Source: a bacterium
GTDB lineage: Bacteria > Actinomycetota > Acidimicrobiia > Acidimicrobiales > Bin134
Length of the DNA: 47,587 nucleotides
Direction: 5' to 3'
Assembly: GCA_026709025.1 (NCBI GenBank)
Contig: JAPOTT010000042.1
Location: 1 to 47,587 of the forward strand
Below the pieces are notes generated by a model. It was given only the letters and a program-made list of their open reading frames with translations, did not search any database and was not told the DNA's origin. Shown here piece after piece: positions 16,311 through 24,809 of this stretch; the first letter of the stretch is position 1, and each line of letters begins with the position of its first letter. Made by a program: the position numbers and the translations under genes.

Positions 16311-17651
16311 ATGGACGAAGACAATGTATTTCAAAGGCCCAAAGAGCCTTCCGAGGAATCTTTAGAAGAACGACAAGCCAGCTACCTAGAAGATTTGACC
16401 ACTTTGTTTGACGAGGAGGAAGCAGATACGGGGCTTGGTGTGTGGAGTGAATCTTCCGATGAATCTTCTGCCAAATCTGGCCCGCAAGACTGGGGCAACT
16501 TGGCTGAGGCTACGCCAAAATGGCGCGAGGATGTTGCTGTGCCAACAACAGGTACCGCTGCTGTGGGAGCAGACACAGCTACAGAGATTACAGCCACAGA
16601 GATTACAGAATCTCATAGCAGCCTCTCGGACCTCTCGGAAGGGTTCTCGCCGGTGCCGGGTGCGAGCGTGTTTTCAGATCCAGAACCCACTGAGGCTTTC
16701 GATCTCACCGCAGTGGAACGGGTAGATGAAGTGCTCTCTTTGAATGAGCCGCTTGCTGGGCCGGTTACAGAACTCACCAGCGTTCGTAACGATATGTTGC
16801 AATCTTCCGCTGCAGCACACCCAACATCTCCGCGCACAGCTAGTACGGCCGGGGCTGTGGCTGTGGGCGTGTTGCTTGGCGGGTTTGTGCTGCTTGCGGT
16901 GGCTCTGGGAGAAAAGGTTACCTTAGCGCTGCTTACCATCGTATTGCTGGTGGCTTCTACGGAGTGGTTTACCGCCATGCGCAAGGCTAGGTTCATGCCG
17001 CCAGTGTTGCTGGGCTACGCAGCGGTAACGGCTTTGCCTATTGCCGCATTTTGGCGCGGCGCTGATGGCATCGTTTTGGTATTGGTGTTTGCTCTGTTTG
17101 GAGCAGGCATGTTTTATGTGAGCGGGGTGATTCGGGATCGTCCGTTGATGAGCTTGGGCGTGACCATGTTGGGGATTGCCTATGTTGGGCTAACTGGAGC
17201 TTTTGGCGGGCTTTTGCTGGCCGAACCCGATGGGGCGCAACTAGCGCTTACCGCAGTTATTTTGACGGTGGCTAACGATGTGGGTGCTTTTGTGGTGGGT
17301 AGATCTGCTGGGCGCACACCGTTATCGGCAGCTAGCCCCAACAAAACGCTGGAGGGTTTTGTTGGCGGTGCTATCTTGACCATTGCGGTTGCGTTGGTGG
17401 TTATCTCGGTGCTGGAGTTTGGCCCATTTGGAGATTCGCAGAACCGCTCTGATGGCGTGGTGTTGGGCATTGTGGTGGCTTTGGTGGCTCCTTTGGCCGA
17501 TTTGTTTGAGTCGTCCATTAAACGCGACTTGGGTGTCAAAGACATGGGCACGCTCTTACCCGGCCACGGTGGTTTATTGGACAGAATTGATGCCCTGTTG
17601 TTTGTGCTCCCCGCTACCTACTTCTGCGGCTTGATGTTTGGGATCATCTAA
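16311..17651 (+). CDS. cdsA: Phosphatidate cytidylyltransferase with long acidic N-terminal extension
   Basis: 446 residues. The C-terminal two thirds are a polytopic CTP_transf_1 domain with the CdsA signature near 401-427 (SIKRDLGVKD, then PGHGGLLDRID). It makes CDP-diacylglycerol, the precursor of anionic phospholipids, in the membrane. The first membrane helix begins near residue 181. The preceding 178 residues are acidic and low-complexity, with short DNA duplications (15 bp at 16581-16608 giving TEITATEITE; 9 bp at 16622-16639). Bacterial CdsA normally lacks such an extension, or has a shorter basic one in actinobacteria. Start is ATG 16311, supported by its ribosome site. Confidence 0.93.
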   Translation: MDEDNVFQRPKEPSEESLEERQASYLEDLTTLFDEEEADTGLGVWSESSDESSAKSGPQDWGNLAEATPKWREDVAVPTTGTAAVGADTATEITATEITESHSSLSDLSEGFSPVPGASVFSDPEPTEAFDLTAVERVDEVLSLNEPLAGPVTELTSVRNDMLQSSAAAHPTSPRTASTAGAVAVGVLLGGFVLLAVALGEKVTLALLTIVLLVASTEWFTAMRKARFMPPVLLGYAAVTALPIAAFWRGADGIVLVLVFALFGAGMFYVSGVIRDRPLMSLGVTMLGIAYVGLTGAFGGLLLAEPDGAQLALTAVILTVANDVGAFVVGRSAGRTPLSAASPNKTLEGFVGGAILTIAVALVVISVLEFGPFGDSQNRSDGVVLGIVVALVAPLADLFESSIKRDLGVKDMGTLLPGHGGLLDRIDALLFVLPATYFCGLMFGII

Positions 17652-17710
17652 GCGGCTACTCGGTGCGGGTGGCGACGACCTTATAGCAATTTTTTTACTG
17701 ACTTTAGGTT

Positions 17711-18910
17711 ATGCAGTCGCTTTCGGTGCTTGGCTCTACTGGCTCAATCGGTCGCCAAACCTTAGAGGTGCTAACCGCTGAGCCTGATTTGTTTGATGTT
17801 GTGGCGCTAGCGGCGGGTAAATCTGTGAGGGTGCTCGTAGAGCAAGCGCGTAAGTGGCACCCGCAGATGGTGGTGGTAGGTAACCCAGAACTAGTGCCAG
17901 AGGTACAAGCTGAACTGCCAGCCGTGCAGGTGGCTTCAGGCGCTGTTGCCCTTGCCGAAGCAGCTGCAATGGCCGATGTTGTGGTGAACGGCGTTGTGGG
18001 GTTTGCCGGGTTGCCGGTCACCTTAGCTGCCCTATCAGCAGGACGGCGTTTGGCTTTGGCAAACAAGGAGTCTTTGATTGCTGCTGGGCCTGTGGTGCAG
18101 CGGGCCCGTCAAACCCCGGGTGCAGAACTTGTGCCGGTAGATAGCGAGCACTGTGCTATTCATCAGTGCTTGCAAGCTAGCGGCACCCATAGCGCCCACA
18201 CCTTTGCCCAACACAGTTGCTTGAGCACCAATAGCGTGGCTCGCATACTGCTTACTGCAAGCGGTGGCCCGTTTCGAGGCTACAACGCCGCTGAGTTAGC
18301 TGATGTCACAGTAGAAAGTGCCCTAGCCCACCCTACATGGGAGATGGGTGCCAAGATTACGGTGGATTCTTCTACTCTGATGAACAAGGGCTTAGAAGTG
18401 ATAGAAGCCAAAGAACTTTTTGGTGTTGGTTTTGACCAAATTGAGGTGGTGGTTCATCCTCAGTCTGTGGTTCACTCGATGGTGGAGTTCACAGATGGGG
18501 CTACCGTAGCGCAGCTATCTCAGCCCGATATGCGGCTTTGCATTGGTTATGCCTTGGCTTACCCCTCGCGCCTCAAAACCCCATTTGGGCAGATTAATTG
18601 GCAAACTTTGTCTCGCCTAGATTTTGAGCCTCCTAACACCGAGGCTTTCCCCTGCTTGGAATTGGCCTATCAAGCAGGTCGTTTGGGCGAGTTGGCCCCA
18701 GCGGTTTTGAATGCCGCTAATGAAGTGGCTGTGCAAGCTTTCTTGGATGAGCAGATACCATGGACAGCGATTTCTTATGTTATCCAAGATGTTCTGGGCA
18801 ACTACGACGGCGCTGCCGCTGAATCTCTAGAGGCTGTTATGCACCAAGATAAGGTTGCTAGGTCTCAGGCAAGCAACATTGTATCCAAGATCAGCAGCAT
18901 CCAAGATTAG
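17711..18910 (+). CDS. dxr: 1-deoxy-D-xylulose 5-phosphate reductoisomerase
   Basis: 399 residues, the normal size. It converts DXP to 2-C-methylerythritol 4-phosphate with NADPH, the first committed step of the MEP isoprenoid pathway. Seen are the NADPH-binding LGSTGSIGRQTLE (8-20), LALANKESLI, the metal site VPVDSEHCAIHQCL, the GGPFRG loop over the substrate, and WEMGAKITVDSSTLMNKGLE. ispG, a later enzyme of the same pathway, is two genes downstream. Start ATG 17711 follows a 59-base gap that contains a T7 run. Confidence 0.97.
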   Translation: MQSLSVLGSTGSIGRQTLEVLTAEPDLFDVVALAAGKSVRVLVEQARKWHPQMVVVGNPELVPEVQAELPAVQVASGAVALAEAAAMADVVVNGVVGFAGLPVTLAALSAGRRLALANKESLIAAGPVVQRARQTPGAELVPVDSEHCAIHQCLQASGTHSAHTFAQHSCLSTNSVARILLTASGGPFRGYNAAELADVTVESALAHPTWEMGAKITVDSSTLMNKGLEVIEAKELFGVGFDQIEVVVHPQSVVHSMVEFTDGATVAQLSQPDMRLCIGYALAYPSRLKTPFGQINWQTLSRLDFEPPNTEAFPCLELAYQAGRLGELAPAVLNAANEVAVQAFLDEQIPWTAISYVIQDVLGNYDGAAAESLEAVMHQDKVARSQASNIVSKISSIQD

Positions 18911-18918
18911 CTGAGCAG

Positions 18919-20274
18919 ATGCGTTCAGATATGTCTCCCCAGTCCTCCCAACCCCCCCAGCCCCCACAACTTTCCCAGTCCCCCCAACCCCCACAGGCTT
19001 CGGCTAGCGGGCTAGCTACAGTTTGGGCTAACCAGCAGAGTTGGCTGGGTTTGGTGCTTATCGTTGGATTGTTAGCTGCACTAGGGGTGTTCTACGGCTT
19101 GGCTTTGTTGATCGTGCTTTTAGCCATCATTGCCATGATCTTCTTGCATGAACTAGGCCATTACATAACGGCTCGGTCAGCAGGCATGAAGGTAACGGAG
19201 TTCTTCTTGGGTTTCGGGCCAAAGCTCTGGTCGTTTCGGCGTGGTGAGACACTTTACGGACTGAAGGCTGTGCCAGCCGGGGCCTATGTTCGGGTTATAG
19301 GCATGAACAATCTAGAAGAGGTGCCCGTATCACAGGAGCATCTCACCTACAGATCCAAGCCTTATTGGCGACGCATGTCGGTTGCGGTAGCAGGTTCGGC
19401 TATGCATTTCTTGTTGGCTTTGGGGTTGATCTTTGCTTTTTTGGTTGTGGGGGGTCAAACGGAAAGGGTTGAGTCGCCAGATTGGACCATCAGCGGGATA
19501 GCTAGCGATTCGCCAGCTAGTAGGGCTCAGCTGTTGGTAGGAGACCGAATCGTGTCGGTCAACGGGGAATCGGTTGCCACTATGGAAGAGATGGTAGCTG
19601 TGTTGCCATCTGCGGGCACTCAGGTAACTTTGGGTATCCAAAGAGGCACAGAGCAGCTGTCTAGCACGCTCACGCTAGGAACTCACCCCGCAGATTCTGA
19701 GAGGGGATTTATTGGGATTGCATCTGGGTCTGCCTACGACTTTCGGTCGGTAGCGGTGGGGCCGTTTGAGGCTGTTCCTGAAACCTTTAAGGAGTTTGGC
19801 ACCTTCACCTCTCAATCGGTGCTTGGTATTGGTCGGTTCTTTTCACCTAGTGGGCTAGGTGACTTCTATCGTAATATCACCAACCAGCCAACCGAACAAA
19901 CCACCCCTACGGCGAGTCGAGGAATTGTGGCGACGGGTAACTCTAGCGCCGATGAGAACCGGGTGATTTCAATATTTGGGGCCTTGCAGATTGGTGCCGA
20001 CCTAACCGAGAACAGCTATGTAAACTTGCTGTTGTTCTTGGCGCTTTTGAATGTGTTTGTAGGGGTCTTCAACATGATCCCCCTGTTGCCTTTAGATGGT
20101 GGCCATGTAGTAATCGCTACCTATGAGCGGCTGCGCTCGCGCCGTGGTAGTCGTTATACCGCAGATGTTTCCAAGATGTTACCGGTGGCTTATGCGGTAA
20201 TGTTCGTGCTTTTATTTGTAGGCTTGGGCGCGTTGTATTTGGACATAACCGATCCAATTGAGTTGCCAAGCTGA
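18919..20274 (+). CDS. rseP: Site-2 protease RseP (M50 family)
   Basis: 451 residues. An intramembrane zinc protease that cuts membrane substrates such as anti-sigma factors after a first cleavage. The HELGH motif (77-81) lies in the first core helix, the second metal ligand D393 is in NMIPLLPLDGGH (385-396), and a PDZ domain (about 165-245) lies between. The first 35 residues are Pro/Gln/Ser repeats and look disordered; ATG 18931 would remove only four residues. The position between dxr and ispG is common in actinobacteria and does not by itself tell which sigma factor it controls. Confidence 0.95.
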   Translation: MRSDMSPQSSQPPQPPQLSQSPQPPQASASGLATVWANQQSWLGLVLIVGLLAALGVFYGLALLIVLLAIIAMIFLHELGHYITARSAGMKVTEFFLGFGPKLWSFRRGETLYGLKAVPAGAYVRVIGMNNLEEVPVSQEHLTYRSKPYWRRMSVAVAGSAMHFLLALGLIFAFLVVGGQTERVESPDWTISGIASDSPASRAQLLVGDRIVSVNGESVATMEEMVAVLPSAGTQVTLGIQRGTEQLSSTLTLGTHPADSERGFIGIASGSAYDFRSVAVGPFEAVPETFKEFGTFTSQSVLGIGRFFSPSGLGDFYRNITNQPTEQTTPTASRGIVATGNSSADENRVISIFGALQIGADLTENSYVNLLLFLALLNVFVGVFNMIPLLPLDGGHVVIATYERLRSRRGSRYTADVSKMLPVAYAVMFVLLFVGLGALYLDITDPIELPS

Positions 20275-20276
20275 TC

Positions 20277-21500
20277 ATGGAAGTACAAGCCACCTTTCAG
20301 CGTCGTCAAACTCGCCAAATCCACGTAGGCAACGTGGCTGTGGGTGGGGGTTCGCCTATCACCGTGCAGTCCATGACAACCACCCGTACAGCCGATGTGG
20401 AAGCCACCTTGCAGCAGATATACGCGTTGGCCGCAGCCGGTGCAGATATTGTGCGCTGTACATGCAATGAGCTTGAAGCAGCCGAGGGTTTGGCGCAGAT
20501 AGTTCCCCGTTCACCTGTGCCTATTGTGGCAGATATTCATCATCAATATCGCATGGCTCTAGCCGCGTTGGATGCCGGGGTGCATTGCTTACGGTTGAAC
20601 CCGGGCAACATCCGCAAGCCCGAACACATACAGACTGTTGCTCAAGAGTGTAAAGACCGCCAAGTGCCCATCCGTATAGGGGTGAACGGCGGGTCGTTGC
20701 ATCCTGATTTGTATAGCAAGTACGGCGATAAGGTCACCCCAGAGGCCATGGTGGAATCCGCGCAGATGGAGCTTGCGTACTTCGCAGATGTGGACTTCGC
20801 AGATGTGAAGATTTCTGTCAAGGCATCCAGCGTGCCTTTGATGATTGAGGCTTATCGTCAGCTTGCCGATGTGGTGGACCATCCTTTGCATCTAGGCGTA
20901 ACCGAGGCGGGGCCTCCTCCAGCGGGGTTGATTAAGTCCACCGTTGGCATTGGTACTCTGTTGGCTGAAGGTATTGGTGACACCATCCGCTATAGCCTCA
21001 CCGCTGATCCAGTTCAAGAAGCTAAAGCAGGTCGGCAGCTGTTGGAGGCTATGGGTTTGCGGGAACGCAAAAACGTAGATCTCATTGCTTGCCCTAGCTG
21101 TGGACGTGCTGAAATTGATGTGTATGAGGTGGCCGAACAAGCCATGCAAGCCTTTGGTGACAAGCAGATTCCGCTTCAGGTAGCAGTTATGGGTTGCGTG
21201 GTGAACGGGCCTGGGGAGGCTCGTGATGCAGATATTGGGATTGCCGCAGGCAACAAGCGGGGGCATCTGTTTGTAAAGGGGCGTAATGTAGCGGTGGTGG
21301 CCGAACAAGATATGGTGTCTGCGTTAGTGGAGTGGGCTGAGTTGATTCATACCGAGGGTGTGTCAGCCGCGTTAGCTAGAGCCGATACTGTGGCGGCTGA
21401 ACGTGAGGCTGAACGAGATCGCAATCGTCTCCTTGCTGAGCAGGGCAACGATGCCAACATGGCGCAACAAAAAATAGAACTAATCCGTAACAGGGGGTGA
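20277..21500 (+). CDS. ispG: 4-hydroxy-3-methylbut-2-enyl diphosphate synthase
   Basis: 407 residues. It converts MEcPP to HMBPP in the MEP pathway with a [4Fe-4S] cluster. The TIM-barrel part shows VQSMTTTRTADV, IVADIHHQYRMAL and LRLNPGNI; the cluster ligands are C272 and C275 (CPSCGR), C307 and E314 (GCVVNGPGE). A 15-bp duplication in the barrel (20779-20808) gives FADVDFADVKI where relatives have a single copy. A C-terminal Glu/Arg-rich helix of about 35 residues extends past the core. It begins two bases after rseP and its stop overlaps the proS ATG. Confidence 0.97.
   Translation: MEVQATFQRRQTRQIHVGNVAVGGGSPITVQSMTTTRTADVEATLQQIYALAAAGADIVRCTCNELEAAEGLAQIVPRSPVPIVADIHHQYRMALAALDAGVHCLRLNPGNIRKPEHIQTVAQECKDRQVPIRIGVNGGSLHPDLYSKYGDKVTPEAMVESAQMELAYFADVDFADVKISVKASSVPLMIEAYRQLADVVDHPLHLGVTEAGPPPAGLIKSTVGIGTLLAEGIGDTIRYSLTADPVQEAKAGRQLLEAMGLRERKNVDLIACPSCGRAEIDVYEVAEQAMQAFGDKQIPLQVAVMGCVVNGPGEARDADIGIAAGNKRGHLFVKGRNVAVVAEQDMVSALVEWAELIHTEGVSAALARADTVAAEREAERDRNRLLAEQGNDANMAQQKIELIRNRG
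20779..20808. repeat. 15-bp tandem duplication inside ispG
   Basis: ACTTCGCAGATGTGG (20779-20793) is followed at once by ACTTCGCAGATGTGA (20794-20808). The frame is kept and five residues are repeated in the barrel domain of IspG. Confidence 0.85.
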
Positions 21501-22915
21501 TGGTGGCCCAAAAGAGCGTGGTAACCCCACAGAGCGAAGATTTTCCTCGCTGGTATCAAGATGTGCTCAACAAAGCTGAACTAGCAGAGAACGGCCCGGT
21601 GCGAGGTACTATGGTAATTCGCCCTTACGGGTATGCCTTGTGGGAGCGCATGCAAGCCGAGGTGGATCAGCGCATTAAGGCAGCTGGAGCCGATAACGCT
21701 TATTTTCCGTTGTTTATCCCCGAGAGCTATTTGCACAAAGAGTCTGATCACGTGGAAGGGTTTAGCCCTGAGCTTGCGGTGGTCACCATGGGCGGGGGAC
21801 GTGAGCTAGCTGAGCCGGTTGTGGTGCGCCCCACCTCGGAGACCATCATCAACGCTTATTTGTCTAAGTGGATTCAAAGCCACAGAGACCTGCCGATGCT
21901 CATCAACCAGTGGGCCAATGTGGTGCGCTGGGAGATGCGTCCTCGAATCTTTTTACGTACCACTGAGTTCTTGTGGCAAGAAGGTCACACAGCGCACGCT
22001 AGCCAGCAATCTGCACGCACCTATGCTGCCAAAATCCTCCATGAGGTGTATCGCGATTTTATGGAGCAGGTGCTGGCCATTCCGGTTTTGGTTGGCTACA
22101 AAACTGCAGCCGAGCGGTTCCCGGGTGCCATCAACTCCATGTGTTTAGAGGCCATGATGCGCGACACGAAGGCCCTGCAAATGGGTACATCGCACGAGTT
22201 GGGCCAGAGCTTCGCCACCATGTTCGACATCACCTATCTTGATGCTGAGGGCAATCAGGAGCATGTTTGGCAAACCTCTTGGGGTGTGTCCTCGCGTATG
22301 GTGGGTGGGTTGATCATGGCTCATGGTGATGATCGTGGCATGGTGGTGCCGCCTCGCTTAGCGCCCACCCAAGCTGTGGTAGTGGCTGTGCGTTCTGATG
22401 CCAATGTGGTGGAGGCTTGCCACAGTTTGGCTACTGAGCTGCATGCCAAAGGTGTGCGGGTGAAGGTAGACGATGCCACCGATACAGGTTTTGGACGTAG
22501 GGCAACCAACTGGGAGCTAAAGGGGGTGCCTATGCGAGTTGAGATAGGTCCGCGCGATCTAGAACAACAACAAGCTACTGTGGTTTCTCGCATTGGTACA
22601 GAAAAACAAGCGGTGGGCTTAGGCGATGTACCCGCTGTGTTGGTGAGGGAGCTAGATCGCGCCCAGCAGGCCATTTTGGCTACGGCTACGGCTTGGAGAG
22701 ATTCCAAGATTGTGGATGTGAACAATCTGTCTACAGCACGCGAGGCAGCTCAAGTGGGTTTTGCCCGTATCCCGTGGCAGGTGTTGGGCACAGAAGGCGA
22801 AGCTGCTTTGGCTAAAGATGCCATCAGCGTGCGCTGTCTACAACGAGCCGACGGGTCTTTACCTCAAGCAATGGAGGAGCCCGACCTCATGGCAATCTGC
22901 GCGAGAAGTTACTAA
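21500..22915 (+). CDS. proS: Proline--tRNA ligase, archaeal/eukaryote-like short form
   Basis: 471 residues. Class II synthetase for tRNA-Pro. The opening DFPRWYQDVLNKAELAE, the motif 2 region RWEMRPRIFLRTTEFLWQEGHTAHA and the motif 3 region GLIMAHGDDRGMVVPPRLAP are those of the archaeal/eukaryotic type, without the editing insertion of the long bacterial form (about 570 residues). The short form is known in a scattered set of bacteria, including some actinobacteria. Start ATG 21500 shares a base with the ispG stop (TGATG); a GTG at 21497 is the alternative. A gap of 110 bases follows before rimP. Confidence 0.95.
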   Translation: MVAQKSVVTPQSEDFPRWYQDVLNKAELAENGPVRGTMVIRPYGYALWERMQAEVDQRIKAAGADNAYFPLFIPESYLHKESDHVEGFSPELAVVTMGGGRELAEPVVVRPTSETIINAYLSKWIQSHRDLPMLINQWANVVRWEMRPRIFLRTTEFLWQEGHTAHASQQSARTYAAKILHEVYRDFMEQVLAIPVLVGYKTAAERFPGAINSMCLEAMMRDTKALQMGTSHELGQSFATMFDITYLDAEGNQEHVWQTSWGVSSRMVGGLIMAHGDDRGMVVPPRLAPTQAVVVAVRSDANVVEACHSLATELHAKGVRVKVDDATDTGFGRRATNWELKGVPMRVEIGPRDLEQQQATVVSRIGTEKQAVGLGDVPAVLVRELDRAQQAILATATAWRDSKIVDVNNLSTAREAAQVGFARIPWQVLGTEGEAALAKDAISVRCLQRADGSLPQAMEEPDLMAICARSY

Positions 22916-23025
22916 CAAAGCTACTAACTCAGAACTTCTTGGTCGCGCGCAGCTATTGCCCACATAAGCGGGTATGGTAAACGGCTAGTTCAGGTTCCGT
23001 TGAAAAGTCCACTTAAGGGGGCGAG

Positions 23026-23537
23026 ATGTCTGTAGCAGAGGCCGCAAACAACTTGCTCGCGCCCATTTTTCATAACAGAGGGCTAGAACTTTACGATCTC
23101 ACCTATGGTGGCGGGGTGTTGCGTATCATCGTAGACAAGCCCGGTGGTGTGAACCTTGATGAGGTAGCTGATGTGTCTAAGGTGGCTTCACGTTTGTTGG
23201 ACGACCACGAGGTGTGTAGCGGGCGTTACACATTGGAGATATCTAGCCCCGGCCTTGAGCGGCCGTTGCGTAGCCCTGAGCATTTCGCCAAAGCCACCGG
23301 TGAGTTGATCAGCTTAAAGCTGGGTACACATATAGATGGTGAGCGTCGCCTAGAGGGTGTTTTGCTGGGCTGTGAGCAAGACAGCATCTGTTTGGAACAA
23401 AACGGGGTGTCCCGCCGTATAGCCCTGAGCGATATATCTAAGGCCAGAACTAAGTTTGAATGGGGCCCCACACCCAAAGGGCACTCTGGAGGCACAAGAA
23501 CCCCCGTACAGAACAAGTCTAAGGAGAAGAGCAGCCA

Positions 23538-23541
<4 letters not shown>
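23026..23541 (+). CDS. rimP: Ribosome maturation factor RimP
   Basis: 171 residues. It assists 30S subunit assembly. The N-terminal alpha/beta domain has LELYDLTYGGGVLRIIVDKPGGV, and the linker carries the family hallmark LEISSPGLERPL. A C-terminal SH3-like part covers about 92-150. The last 20 residues are a basic Ser/Lys tail. A ribosome site (AAGGGGG) stands before ATG 23026. The stop overlaps the nusA start as ATGA. Confidence 0.95.
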
Positions 23542-24701
<1,160 letters not shown>

Positions 24702-24706
24702 CTATT

Positions 24707-24742
24707 CTTGCTAACTGATTGACTTATCAATCTGTAAGCAAG
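24707..24742 (+). promoter_or_regulatory. Strong 36-base hairpin between nusA and infB
   Basis: CTTGCT pairs with AGCAAG (24707-24712 with 24737-24742) and GATTGA with TCAATC (24717-24722 with 24727-24732), with an AC/GT pair between them and only two mismatches; the loop is CTTA. It starts five bases after the nusA stop and lacks a following T-run. It could be an RNA processing or stability element, an intrinsic pause site, or a NusA-dependent attenuator before infB. The folding is seen; the function is inference. Confidence 0.55.
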
Positions 24743-24809
24743 GCGTGAAACAATATAGGTTTAGCCGATTGGCTGACCGTGAAATACGGTTTAACTCAGA
24801 GAGAACTTT

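Noticed and set aside
17690-17696. Run of seven T after cdsA as an intrinsic terminator
   Set aside because: No adequate GC-rich stem precedes the run, and dxr starts 15 bases later on the same strand.
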